Positions 32,648 to 43,799 of a stretch of 64,000 nucleotides of DNA are shown in pieces. The DNA comes from Cynocephalus volans (Eukaryota; Chordata; Mammalia; Dermoptera; Cynocephalidae): positions 72,153,852 to 72,217,851 of the forward strand of contig NC_084463.1 in the NCBI RefSeq assembly GCF_027409185.1. The letters run 5' to 3'. Within the stretch, counting starts at the first letter, position 1. Each line of letters begins with the position of its first letter. Made by a program: the position numbers and the translations under genes. Under the pieces are notes generated by a model. It had not been told where the DNA came from. It did no database searches and worked only from the letters and a program-made list of their open reading frames with translations.

Positions 32648-34110
32648 CACTTCCCCACCACCTGCAGCCCCATCTACTAGGTAGCTGGGGATATTCCAAT
32701 TTGATCTATGGACTCTGAGTGCAGGCTCCTTGCAAAGCCCGATTCTGAAAATCGAGAAAGCCCAAGTCCAAAGATATCACCTTCAGCCACTCCTTGGACC
32801 CATCACCTATCCAGTCCTTCAGAGGCCTGGGTTTTTCTTACTTGCCAATCCTCCTCTCCACTAATATGTGGCAGGGTAAAAATACTCACATGGCTTCAAT
32901 GAATAATCTTAACTGTTTTTGTTTTTCTCTCCTTTCCTTGAAAGGAGAAAGTAGACTTTAAAGGAGACTTTAGAAAGTAAAATGCAAATATCTTCCCACA
33001 TCTTTGAAGAAGCCCTCCTGTCCCTGGAGCAAAGAGGAACAAGTTTTTCAAGTTATGGATCTAATGAACCGTGAAAGTTGTACTGTGAAAGAACAGGAGG
33101 GAGAAACATCCACCCAGACTAGACATTACTTTGGTGGTGTTGGGGAAAGAGGTGTGTAGGTCTAGAAGCATGAAGGACCCAGGAAGCAGCAAGATTCCAC
33201 ACAGGAGAACTAGGTTCCTCTAGGGAAACAGAGGCCTAGGCACTGAGTTTCAGAGATATGCCAACTATTCCAGTGTCCTAAATGTATCAGGGAAACTGCT
33301 AGAAGCTGCTAGACCTACCAGGATTGTGCAGACACAGACAATGGCAGATCAGCAGGAACGGGTGGAGAGATGACTAATGACTAGTTAAGGCGTCTGGAAC
33401 CTTGGCACATAGAGTGTGATTGAGGTGGGGACAAAAACCTCACCTGGAGTGACTTGCCTTCATCTTCCTACCAGCCCAATAGGATAGAAGCTTGGAGTTT
33501 AAAATAGGTCAATTCATGGCTCATAAAAGAAACATGATGTTTCTTGCATACTTGAGCTTCTGGGCTTAGATTCAAACTTGTTTCAAGACAGTAAGTAGAT
33601 TCTTGACTCGGGGTGGAAATCCAGTAGCTGAGGGACTATCTCCTGGAGAAAAGATCTCTTTGTTGACCATTCCTTGGTCACCCTTCCAGACTTATTGCCA
33701 CACTGCCCACCGGTCTCAGCTTATAGTGTCAACCCCAGAAGCTGGGCCAGGTTTCCAGGGCTGGGCTTTAGTATAATCTCTCCTGCCCTGGCTTGATGTA
33801 CTTAATCACAGGAAAGAGACACTTGTAGGATGCCAGGAGTTTCTTCTCTTCAATTTCACTTTCCAATTGTTCTGGAGTAACCATTTGTCTCTTTGACTCT
33901 CAAATCTGTACTTCCAACCCTGCCGTCACTACAGAATAGCAGCTCATATGTGTGACAGCCTATTGGACATTCCCCCTTGAGCGCCCTACATATGACCCAA
34001 GTTCCAGATGCTAAAAACAGAACCCATTAGTTGGTGTCACCTGGCCCTTACACATCCCTATCTCAGGGATTAGAACTACTACACAGCTGCCTTAATCAGA
34101 AACCCAAAGT
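32648..34110. other. Intergenic, nothing recognised
   Basis: No credible ORF; no repeat I can name. Confidence 0.4.
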
Positions 34111-34134
34111 CACTCATTCCTTTAACATTTTCTT

Positions 34135-34169
34135 TTTGTTGTGGTTGTTGTTTTTTGGCAGCTGGTGGG
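34135..34169 (-). mobile_element. Ultra-short tRNA-SINE tail insertion
   Basis: Only about 35 bp (minus strand: ccaccagctgcc then an A/C-rich tail), but flanked by a perfect 16-bp duplication CCTTTAACATTTTCTT at 34119-34134 and 34170-34185. The cagctgcc-plus-tail end is the same as in the SINE at 5163-5260. Confidence 0.8.
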
Positions 34170-34224
34170 CCTTTAACATTTTCTTAATTCTCTACCTTTT
34201 CCAGTCCCATTGCTTATGACTTAG

Positions 34225-34380
34225 CCCACATAATCTCCTCCTTGAATTAACACAACAGCCTCCTAGTATGTCCAATTCCAACATAATCTCCACAAAGCCA
34301 GATTGATCTTTCTAAAACTCAAAATGACTGTCACTGCCCTTTTAACACCCTTCAGTGATCCTCACTAGTCTTGTCCCATG
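34225..34380 (-). mobile_element. L2 fragment
   Basis: acagcctcctagtatgtcc, cagattgatctttctaaaac and tgactgtcactgccctttt resemble L2 in reverse. The hAT MITE at 34385 follows directly and L2-like sequence may resume to 34740. Confidence 0.45.
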
Positions 34381-34384
34381 CCAT

Positions 34385-34582
34385 GCAAAAGATCTGCAAA
34401 TTATGACCTCAAATCCAGCTTGCAGCTTAATTTTGTCTGGCACTCCAGCTGAGAATGGATTTTACATTTTTAGAGGGCTATAAATGAAACAAAACAAAGA
34501 ATAGCCAAAGGTGGCCACATGTGGCCTTCAAAGATTAAATTATTTACTACCTAAGCCTTTACAGAAAAAGTTTGCTATCCCT
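34385..34582 (+). mobile_element. hAT-type MITE, diverged
   Basis: gcaaattatgacctcaaatc, the central part, and cctttacagaaaaagtttgc match the family at 4608 and 28927. Confidence 0.55.
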
Positions 34583-35861
34583 CTAAAGTTTAGAGAGCCC
34601 CATTCTGGCTCTCCTCCAATCCCTCTTCTCCTCCCTCAGGGCCAGGCGTCCCCATGGGTCCAAAGGGCCCTCCCCCCTTCTAGACAACACTCTTGGCCCA
34701 AAGGAACTGAGCCTGCATCTAGAACCATGCAGCCACCTGGCATTCTTCACCAATGATCGAGCAGACTCCTCCCTTTTGGGCTGCTATTGTGTCCAGGACA
34801 TGACAATTTTAGAATACAATAGAAGTTTAACCATAATCTTCTGACTGGAGTGCTTCCAATGTTTGCATAGTGATATTGAACTTTTGTCCCATTACTGTGG
34901 AAAGATTTAGAACTGCCTTTTCCAACTCATAGTTTCCAAAGCCTAGGAAAAGTTATCTCAATCAATACCAAAAAGAACTTAGAATTGTGATACTCAAGTA
35001 GGTTTTCCATAATGTCACTTCTAGTTCACCAATGTGGCACTACTTTATGAACAAAGAAGCCCAAGTGTGTAATTTGACTGACATTTAAAGTGGAGTGTCT
35101 TATGATAGGAAGCATCAGGTCTTGAAGTCTGCATCAGCCTGATCATCTAGGTAGTCATATATCATCACATATAAGATAGAAAGACCAGTGCTGTTCACAG
35201 ATAAGGTCAGAGTGGAACTTGTGACCCACCAGAATCGGATTTGGTATGTCTTGTCACCTGTTATGTTGGCATCTGCACATCTCTATCTTTCATGTGTCTC
35301 TAGCAATCTACAGGAGCAGAACCAGTTGCAAAATGTCTGATATAAGAGACCTACAGTTTGGCTTTGGCAGCTATGAGGTTTGATTTTTGTCACCTGACCA
35401 AGTTAGTCCAGATTTTTGGTCTACCCGCATATAATATTCAGTGTTTGGAAGTGAGCTATCCCAGGTTGTACAGGGCTGTTTTGTAAGCCAGCCATAACAT
35501 CTGCTGATTTGGGAAGTGTTTATACCATGAGTTAGTGCCAGGACCACCTAAGAACTTCATGAGAGGATTGGGGATGCCACTTGTGGAATCAAACCACAGG
35601 GTTTGATCACAATATTGCCTTGATATGTCACCTAAGAAGGGTCCAGCACCATGCCTATTCTCAATATAAAGGGAAAAATTCCCCTCTAATGACTTTTCCT
35701 GAGCAAAGGACAGTCCTTGAACTTTCACAGAGGTTTTTCCATGTCCAATTAACTCACCATGTAGAGGTAGAGATAACCCCCAACCTTTTTGGGTAAACAA
35801 TACCAGGTACTTAGGACTTTCCGTTGCCAGGGGGAAGGGACTTTCCAAAGAGCCCAAAGTT

Positions 35862-36190
35862 CACCCAGTTCCAAGAAGGGCCTAACCGAAAAAGGGGTGG
35901 GCTATTGGTCAATTCCCCAGTTCCTCGTCTGCGTACCACCCCACTGAAGGCCACCAATGAATTTAAAAGTTACCTCAGGTGACCAATAAGCTGTATACAA
36001 CTCATCCTGTTGCCAAAGTCTGCCTACCAAACTGTATAAAAAGAGCTTGTGTTAAGAGCTTGGGGCCGCTCCTGTCCAAAAGGCTGAGCGACCCCAGCAT
36101 GCTGGAATAAACACCTCTTGCTTGATTGCAACGATCTCTGTCTCTTGGTCTCTGTGAGATGTCCTGTCTCGGCCAGTAGGACTTACACAA
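35862..36190 (+). mobile_element. Gammaretrovirus-like LTR (R-U5 clear), + strand
   Basis: TATA box in ctgtataaaaag near 36030, polyadenylation signal in ggaataaacacctc at about 36104 and a U5 ending gacttacaca at about 36190. It runs opposite to the ERV body on both sides, so it is a later insertion. The 5' limit is uncertain and no target duplication was found. Confidence 0.65.
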
Positions 36191-36350
36191 TTAGTGTAGT
36201 CTTACAACCAAAAGGAGAAGTAGAGTGACATTGTTTTCCTGGTCATGGATGCCATACCCTTTCATACCTCCAATTTCCAGAGTTGGTCCACCAGGTACTT
36301 ACATTGGCAGAGACAAAAATTAGTTCAGGTTCTTTTGCATGATCTAAATG

Positions 36351-36605
36351 TTAACATAACCAACAATCAGACTGATTAGTTAATGTGGCCAGAGTTTGGA
36401 AACCAGCCAATGACACTATTTTGGATTTGCCTCTGTATATCAGGGAAAGATTTCTAACCAAGGCAGAAATTAAAAGATTTTTGTGTTCTGGGGCTTCAGT
36501 GTTTAAAGCACCGTCCCTTTGAAAAGTTTTTATAAAGCATACCACAAAGGCCTTAAGATGTTCCCCTTTCTTCTGAATGCGTAATTCAACCTTAGACCAG
36601 ATCAC
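36351..36605 (-). pseudogene. Gag-to-env junction fragment of the ERV
   Basis: An open frame of 84 residues. Its first half (about residues 10-50) looks like the C-terminal part of a retroviral capsid, with KKGEHLKAF and PEHKNLL spacing. Its end has NQSDCWLC, the CXXC type of a class I envelope surface subunit. If right, pol was deleted between them. Both halves are short, so the reading is tentative. Confidence 0.4.
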
Positions 36606-36653
36606 CTTAAGGGGAAAGCCCTCTATTATTGCCCTATCAGCCCCCTAGCTGAG

Positions 36654-37041
36654 TGTATGAGTCCGTTTCTGTTGCTTATAACAAAATACACAGAACTGGG
36701 TAATTTGTAAGAAAACAAAAATTATTGCCTAATAGGTTTCTGAGGCTGGAAAATCCAAAGTCCATCTGATGTTGGCAACAGTGACCCAGGAGCCTCACAT
36801 TGCAAGATGGTGGAAGCAGGGAGTGCAGAGAGAGAGAGACAGTTCCTCACACACTGTCCTTTTAAAGCCCTCAGAACCACGCCCCTGACCACCATTTTTA
36901 ATCCATTCACTACTTCATGGTCCTAGAGTCTAATCACCTCTTCAATGCCCCACCTTTCAATTACCACAATAGGATTTCCCTCCCTCAACATTTACAGTGA
37001 GGATTAAGCTTCAATGAGGTTGGAGAGGAATCTACTCTGCA
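36654..37041 (-). mobile_element. MaLR (MST/MLT1-type) LTR inserted in the ERV
   Basis: Plus-strand start TGTATGAGTCCG, then ataacaaaatacacagaact and ctgggtaatttg, is the reverse of a MaLR 3' end; the ttgcaagatggtggaagcag block is shared with the LTR at 55215. Ends near CTCTGCA at 37041. Confidence 0.7.
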
Positions 37042-37759
37042 GCAGTGAGCCATTTCCTGGTCAATTGTAGGAGGGCCTGGGAAAAGTTCTGGCCACCTGT
37101 TCCCACTTGGGGGTGGGGGTAGGGTTCTCTGAAGGGCATCTGGTCTGTAACTACAGTATAATCATAGGTGGGAAGAACAACCCTTAGTAGCCAGTCTGGG
37201 GTTATGAATGGCCACCAATCTTCAACTCCTCTCTCAATTTGGTAGGATTTTTCGAAAATGGGGGCAAAAGGGCTTACTAACTTAAAAGGTCTGTTGCTAT
37301 CCAGGGGACATGAATTCTTTGCAATGGGGGTCCAGAGTACATTCTCAGGGGACATGTATAGGAAGGTCTGGAGTTCAGGGAGTTTGATTACAGAACCCCA
37401 GGAACTAGGAGAAGTTGTAAGATGCAGAGAGCAAGCCTGGTGGAGCCTGTGCCGGGTTTATTTTGTGGCTATCAGCATTTAGTCGGCCTGGAGATCAGGC
37501 TGGATTGCTTTCTGTAAATTTTGTAGGGAAAGGGAAGTTAAAGCAAGCAGTTGGGTGTATAAAGGATTTTCTGTGGAAGTTGGGGGAGTTTTAGGAGATA
37601 AAGGAATTTGTTGAGATGGGATTAGATTTTGAGGAGAAGAGTTTAAACCAGGGACCAAGAGATCAAAAGATCTGGAGAGTCAGGGACAGGCAGCTGGGGG
37701 TAAAGGGGAGTACAGGAACCAAAATGTGTCTCTTTATAATTTCCACCCATTGGTCTTGG

Positions 37760-38400
37760 AATATATGTTTGCCTTCTTTACATGAGAGGTCCACATATTT
37801 TTCAGGATCTTATATCTCTCCCAGTCTGAACATCTTTTCCAAGCTCAATATTCTCAATTCCTTTAGATCTTCCTAATGTGTTCCCAGACCTTTTTTCATC
37901 TCCATATGTACCCTGTTGTCAACATTTTTCTAGTATTGAAAAAAATATTTAAGAAGAGCTGTGAAACAGAGGAGTACAACATAATTAAAACTGGTAGTCC
38001 GAGGCCTAGTAAAACAGCTTAAACATTTAAGAGCGCACAGAATCCCTAGAGGTTACCTAGTCTAAATCCCCTACCTTCACAAATGAACCTGAAGTTAAGA
38101 AACTCATCAGAGCAAGACCTGCTCCTTGTTTAGTAGTTAATCAAGGTAAACCCAACCTTAGTACTCCAAGTTAATCTTTTTTTTATTTGAATTTTTATTC
38201 TGATGCAAAACTGAATACCCCCTATTAGATCTGCAAGATCTATCTAGCTCCCTACCAAAGATTATTCTCCCTAGAGAAATGATGAAATTATTTTAGAAAG
38301 ACGGCCAAATGTCTTACTTTTACATCAATAATTTAGTCATTAAAATTGTTTCTCATGAATAACCAGATTTTTGGTAGCCTTTTAGAAAGTGTTAATACTC
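37760..38400. other. Intergenic, nothing recognised
   Basis: AT-rich; no credible ORF or nameable repeat. Confidence 0.4.
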
Positions 38401-38404
38401 AGCC

Positions 38405-38705
38405 ATTCAAAAAATACCATTCACAGCAGCATGGATGAGCTTGGAGAAAATTAGGTTAAGTGAAATAAGCCAGGCACAAAAAGAAATACCACATGTTCTC
38501 ACTGCATGTTGTCAAATGGCTAAAAGAGAGGAGCTTAAATGTACTCATCACAAAGAACCCTAAATTTTTGCGATGAATTTGCTGACTACCCTGATTTGAT
38601 CATACACATTATCTACATGTATTGAATATAACTTTGTACCCTATAAATCAATCAATACGTTCCAATTACATTTGAAAAATTAATAAAGTGTTAATAAAAG
38701 TTTAT
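38405..38705 (+). mobile_element. L1 3' end fragment
   Basis: agcatggatgagcttggag, aagccaggcacaaaaag, accacatgttctcactgc and the ending taaccta-like statement ataactttgtaccctataaa are the usual end of ORF2 and 3' UTR. Confidence 0.75.
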
Positions 38706-38739
38706 AACTTGTTCAAAGCCCTATAGTAAACCGTTTCTT

Positions 38740-39071
38740 TTTTTCTTTTTTCCTCTCCCCCCTCCCACTCTTCCTGCCCTTCCCCTACCCCTCCCCTCCC
38801 CCTCCCCCTCCCCCTGCCCTTCCTCTCCTCCTTTGCCCACTCCCTCCCGCCCCCGCGGGGCAGCGCCTCGGTGCTCCCGCTTGGCAGTTGGCCCGTTAGG
38901 TCTCGTCCTGTTGACTCACTTCTGAGCCAAGCTCACAGCCCCCTTCCCGGTCCCCCCCGCCGTCCCGATTCCCACGCCCCTCCCCCCATCTCCAGGCAGC
39001 CCCGGCCCGCGCCTCTGCCTTTCCCATCCCCCCACCGCACTCCCGCCGGCCGGAGCGGGAGCATTTCAAGT
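38740..39071 (+). promoter_or_regulatory. Orphan CpG-rich promoter-like block with splice donor
   Basis: A polypyrimidine tract (38740-38835) leads into about 230 bp of GC- and CpG-rich DNA (ccgcggggcagcgcctcgg, gccggccggagcggg), unlike the AT-rich flanks. An AP-1 consensus TGACTCA sits at 38912-38918. At 39067 a strong donor CAA|GTAAGTT lies just where base composition returns to AT-rich, as at the end of a first exon. There is no poly(A) tail or target duplication to suggest a retroposon. A noncoding RNA promoter, an upstream start for a downstream gene, or an enhancer are all possible. Confidence 0.45.
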
Positions 39072-39079
39072 AAGTTCTT

Positions 39080-39865
39080 ATACACACTCCTCGTGCAGTA
39101 ATCTTTTTAGGTCAAGAATAAACTGAATTGCAGTATAAATTACAAGGCAAAGGCAATCCAGCTGAACCACAAGTGGTCCATGTCGCACTTCATTTATCCC
39201 ATAAACGGGCAAATGCAGAGGAAAATAAAATTAAAACTAATTTTTTATAACAAGCAAGGATCCTCCATTCCTATCCCTATTTATCACTTCTTTTCACCAA
39301 ATATCCTAGAAAAAAATAAAATCAGGTAGAAAATGTCAAGTTTTTAGTAGACATTTGATCATTTCAAGAGTGGACAGTTACATTCCTTTTCGAGAATTAT
39401 CTTAATTCTGGCGGAGTAGATGTTAAGGGGAGCGGGGGTTGTAAGGGCTACTTTACATTTAATATATACAATGTTTGTCTGCAAACGAGCCAATTTGCAT
39501 ACAAGTCAGTGGAAGAACTGGTTTTCTAACGCATTTTCCTAAAATGGATCTGCCTGTATGTAATTAAGAACTTCCTGGAAGATGAACAATAAACACATAA
39601 ATGTATAAATGCTTTACTTTTATGTTAATTATAAACTTTCGCAGTCAACAATTTGCACAAATTATTTTGGGGAGAATCTTCCCACGTGAACGTCTGCCTC
39701 AAAGACTGGGAATTTAAAATAGGAAAATGCATAATACTTTATTAGAATTGCGCCAGAAAATTGCACGAAGAATGCTCTAGATTTGTATCTTGGGAATTGC
39801 AGCTAACTCCATTCGATTGTCTTCCTTACCCTGTAATCTTCCTCACCTTTGATATTTCCATCCAC
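39080..39865. other. Intergenic, nothing recognised
   Basis: AT-rich sequence following the CpG-rich block; no ORF and no repeat I can name. Confidence 0.4.
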
Positions 39866-39868
39866 TTA

Positions 39869-40050
39869 AGTGGTTTTCAGAGTGTAGTCTGGCAGCATCA
39901 GCAACACTTGGGAACTGGTTAGAATGCAAATTCTCAAGTCCTATCCCAGACCTACTGAATCAGAAATGCTGGGGCTGGGGACCTCTATCTTGCATTTTAA
40001 CAAGCCTGGCAGGTGATTCTGATGCGGGCCGAAGTTCGAGGATCACTGCT
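39869..40050 (-). mobile_element. MER5A-like hAT MITE
   Basis: gtggttttcagagtgtagtc, ggaactggttagaatgc, cctactgaatcagaaatgc and the closing gaggatcactgct follow MER5A in order. Confidence 0.85.
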
Positions 40051-40129
40051 GATTCTATCTTGGTCCTTTATCTTTTAAATGTGTTTTACCTTCTGCAGGT
40101 CCCTATCACCCCAGTGAGAAGAGAAAGAG

Positions 40130-40325
40130 AAAAGGAGCCCCTAACAACTGGGTGGTGGCCTGGCACTGGCACACCTTTGGTGTGGAACATAAGGAAAAGT
40201 GATAGACTAATGGGTACAAGACTATGCTGTGTACCCTAAGTGAATCACTGTGCAGTAAATGCATGTGCTGAAACAACGCACTGTACCCCACGAATATGTA
40301 CAAGTAAATGTTAAAAAAAATGGGG
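40130..40325 (+). mobile_element. L1 3' end fragment
   Basis: gtaccctaagtgaatcactg, gcatgtgctgaaacaacgc and the A tail resemble the old L1 3' UTR also present in reverse at 30940-31000. Confidence 0.55.
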
Positions 40326-40329
40326 TTTT

Positions 40330-41370
40330 TTCAGTGAATATCAACATCAGGCTGGGTTACTCTGTGATCATGACAAAAACAACACTACTCCATAATCACG
40401 TATGAATACAGACAAAAACATGAACATGTCCAAATCACAAAAAACACCCCAAACCTCGACAAGGTCAAGGCTGTTGCATCCCTATATCAGCCAGCCACCA
40501 AAAAAATAAAAAAGAAATTAAAAAATAACCAAAACATCCGCCATCTTAGCTAATATGAGTGGCTCTTGCCTCTTTGCCAATTAAACCTTTAGACTCTGTT
40601 TATCCCTGCCCCTTTTCAATAAGATTTTTTGAGATGCCTAATCATAGAATTGCCTCTGCTTCCTGAGAGCATCCAATTCCGGGCAAAGCCCCACTTCTCC
40701 ATATTACCGAATACAAGCCTAAATCCTAAAATAAGTCCTTTCTAACTCACTTCTTCTAAGAATGTCCCAGGGTGTGCAGTTTCCCTTGCTATAAATTCAA
40801 CTTGTTCGAGAACAGGTGTGCTCCTGGTGGTCTTTTGCTGGAGGGCACTGACTGAGGGATTACAGCACCATCTCCTAGCCAGAGCTACTGCAGACCAGTG
40901 CCCTTCCATAAGCAATGGGTTCCCAGTCCAAGACAAGTACAGAAATTGGGAGTTATCATTTAGAAACATTTACAGCAATTTGACAGACTAATTTTGTATC
41001 TGTCTATTGAATCCGAAAATAGAGCATTGGGCTTGTATTTTGTATGCCAGTTTCATTTTTCTAGTAATTTGTAGTTATATCTTACAAATGATCTGCAACA
41101 GATTTAAAAAGTAAAAAACTGGTTCTTCATCACAAACAATTTGAGAAACAATGTCCTAAAGGACTTGTCTAATACTTTTCTTTTTTAGCATACTATCACA
41201 TTAAGATTCTTAAAATTCTGCTTTCAATATGTAACACTCTTTCTCAAGTATCTTCAACACTACAATCTCCTCTCGAATTTTCCAGTTGAAGAGAGAGAAA
41301 ACTAACATATTTTGAGCACCAGTATTATGCTATTAATTGTGCAAATCTAAACTCACCCCAATACTCATGA
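40330..41370. other. Intergenic, nothing recognised
   Basis: No credible ORF. A SINE-like tail (agccagccaccaaaaaaataa) lies near 40490-40525. Confidence 0.4.
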
Positions 41371-41371
41371 A

Positions 41372-41905
41372 TTTTATTTTTTTAACAAGTTTTATTGTGT
41401 ATATTGAAGGTATATAACATGATGTTATAAGAATGTATATGCATAGGAAAATGGTTATGCTAGTGAAGTAGATTAATATATCCATCATCTCACATAGTTA
41501 CCCCTTTTTGTGTGTGAGGCATGAACAGCTAAAACCTTGTCATTTAACAGGATTCCCAAATTTTATCAGCTATAGACATCATATTGTACATTAGATCTCT
41601 AGACTTATTCATCCTGCATATCTGCTACATTACATCCTCTGACCTATCTCCCCATTTCCAATCCCCACCCACACACACCCCAGGTAACTACAGTTTTATT
41701 CTCTCTGTATATTGTATTTGACTTTTTAAAATTTAGGTTCCACGTATAGGCTACATCATGCAATGTTTTTTTCCTTTGGCTTATTTCACTTGGTATAGTG
41801 TCCTCCAGATTCACCCATTTGTGGCAAATGGTAGGATCTCCTTTTCTAAGGCTGAATAATATTCCATTGTATACATACCACAATTTCTTTATTCATTCAT
41901 CCATT
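41372..41905 (-). mobile_element. L1 3' end, antisense, left half
   Basis: aagttttattgtgtatattg, tgttccacgtataggc-like text and gctgaataatattccattgt are the reversed L1 3' UTR and ORF2 end. The element is split by a solo LTR and resumes at 42647 with attgatggacacttagattg. Confidence 0.8.
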
Positions 41906-42646
41906 TGTTACTGACAGACCAGGCTCGGCTTGTTCTCTTGCATTAAACAAATGACTCGAAAGTCCAGAAGTTGGTGCAAGGATTGGAAGCTTTATTCGGA
42001 TAACTGGCATCTGGGGGATGACCAGGCTAAAATCACCCCACCTTCTGATGCCTCTTCTGGGGGTTATAAAGGGGAAGAGGCGGGAAGATGAGGTAAGGGT
42101 CTTTGTTCTGAAGAAAAAGGGGGAGTCTGGGAGCAGCATGTAGTCTTAGTCAGATGTCAGGATTCCATGATGGATTGGGAACTTCAGCATCCCAGAGTCT
42201 GTGATCAGCTTCTAGTCCTTGATGTTATCTCGGAGTGGAGTCCTTATCTCCTAGGGAGAGCTCAGGAAAATAACCTTAGTCAAACATCATAAAAATACCT
42301 GACTTGGATTTCTAATTAATGTGGATACAGTTTTCCTTTAAGTAAAGGGGGAAGTTTACAACCAGCTAGGTTGTCTTGCCTCTCTCTTATATCTCCTCTT
42401 GTTTGCAGCTCCTTGGAGAGGTAAGAAAAACAAGAAACTTAGTTTCAGTCCTTAATTGTAGGTGCACAACCCCTGAAGTAAATCAGCATGAGAGGGGGTT
42501 ATTTCATCTCCGGGCACTCTCTCAATTCCTCTGCTAACCTCAAGGAATTGATGATTATCAGTTCCCCAGTTAAGGGCTGACTGAAACGTTCTGCTTGGTC
42601 TTAGTTACCCTAAAGATGGTTGTTTTTCTGGCTAAGGTCCTTTACA
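41906..42646 (-). mobile_element. Solo LTR, family A, 741 bp (inverted copy)
   Basis: Plus strand begins TGTTACTGACAGACC and ends GGTCCTTTACA, flanked by CATT at 41902-41905 and 42647-42650. It is the reverse complement of the LTR at 13803-14543 and of the same length. It interrupts an older L1. Confidence 0.9.
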
Positions 42647-42650
42647 CATT

Positions 42651-42800
42651 GATGGACACTTAGATTGTTTCCATATCTTGGCTATTGTAAATAATGGTAC
42701 AATAAACATGGAAGTGCAGATATCTTCCATGGTGACTTCATTTCCTTTGGTATATGCCCAGAAGAGGGATTGTGGGGTTGAAATAATTTTAAATAAATAT
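42651..42800 (-). mobile_element. L1 3' end, antisense, right half
   Basis: gatggacacttagattgttt, ttggctattgtaaataatgg and ggtatatgcccagaagaggg continue the L1 interrupted at 41905. Confidence 0.8.
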
Positions 42801-43269
42801 TATTATCCTACCCCAAAACCTACTCCACAAAAAGTACAAGGCCCCAATGTCATTATAGGTTAATTTTTATAATCATCAAGGAATATATATATGCGTGTGT
42901 GTGTGTCTGTGTGTCTATGTATAAAATGTTATTTAGAGAAGAATTAAACAGGACAGGCTTCCTAATTAATGTTTTAGAAACCAGCATAGCAGAACAAACC
43001 TGATCAATAAAGCATTTGAAAATTAAAATACAATCTTTTTAGTAAATACTGATACAAAGCTGACACCGCAATTTGCTCTTCAGCTAACATTTATCATCTC
43101 CTTACTATATGTTGGCACCATTCATGGTTGCTTCAGTGGCCACATTTGTGCCAACTCCCCTTCTTTTGAGAATAGGCTTTGTCATCCCCGGCTATAGGAG
43201 TAGGTAGGTGAGACAGGTGAGGCCAATCAGAGTCCCTCACCGCTCTGACCTCAGTGATGGTGCAGAGAT

Positions 43270-43690
43270 GTGCTCATGACCCATGTAGAGTAAATCAGTT
43301 TTTTCCAGAGATGTTCTAACTATAGAGAGCAGGGAAGTTGCCCTTTTTCCTTTCTTGCTGAGCCAATAGATCATGGTACAGATTGCCAGTAGCTATATTG
43401 CCCACCCAGTGAATGGAGAAAACCTATCTGAAGAAAGAAAAAAATCAATCCAAAATGCAGACAGACTAAAGGTGGAGCGAACAAGAATGAGAGCAGGAGT
43501 ACCATGCAGAGACTGTGGGATTCCCTTGGACCACATCATCCCTGAAGCCAGCACCTTCTCTTCCCATCGAGGGCTTGGTTTCCTAAACCAGTGAAATTCC
43601 TTTTGTGGTTTAAGTTAATGTGAGTTCCTTTTCTGTCCCTTGAGCCTTCACTGATGCAAATCTTAAATAAGTGGTGGAACAAGGTCTGAA
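43270..43690 (+). repeat. Possible ancient repeat, unclassified
   Basis: The end (gtgaaattccttttgtggtt, then taagttaatgtgagttcc) resembles the 3' end of an old mammalian LTR-type repeat. The 73-residue frame at 43373-43594 has no recognisable protein character. Confidence 0.3.
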
Positions 43691-43799
43691 GATGGAGCTA
43701 AATATAGTTTTTCCCACTTAGTAGTTGTGTGATCATTAGTTACTCAGCCTCTCTGAGTCTCCTGTGCCTTGTTTGTATATCGGGGAGAAACACACCCCC

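Larger units (their letters stand above)
34990..37720 (-). mobile_element. Degraded class I ERV body (gag- and env-like), minus strand
   Basis: From right to left: proline-rich gag-like sequence (about 37720-37030), a MaLR LTR insertion (36654-37041), a segment at 36605-36440 resembling the end of Gag capsid, then without any pol the env-like Cys-Trp-Leu-Cys motif near 36351-36362. Env-like reading continues to about 36191, is cut by a + strand LTR (about 35862-36190), and goes on at 35857-35456 with a surface-protein-like open frame of 133 residues. Many stops follow to about 34990. Family assignment rests on short motifs read by eye. It cannot make virus: pol is missing and frames are broken. 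Confidence 0.5.

Noticed and set aside
35456-35857. Intact co-opted envelope (syncytin-like) gene
   Set aside because: Only 133 residues are open, both sides are full of stops, and an LTR splits the region upstream. No fusion or transmembrane part is recognisable.
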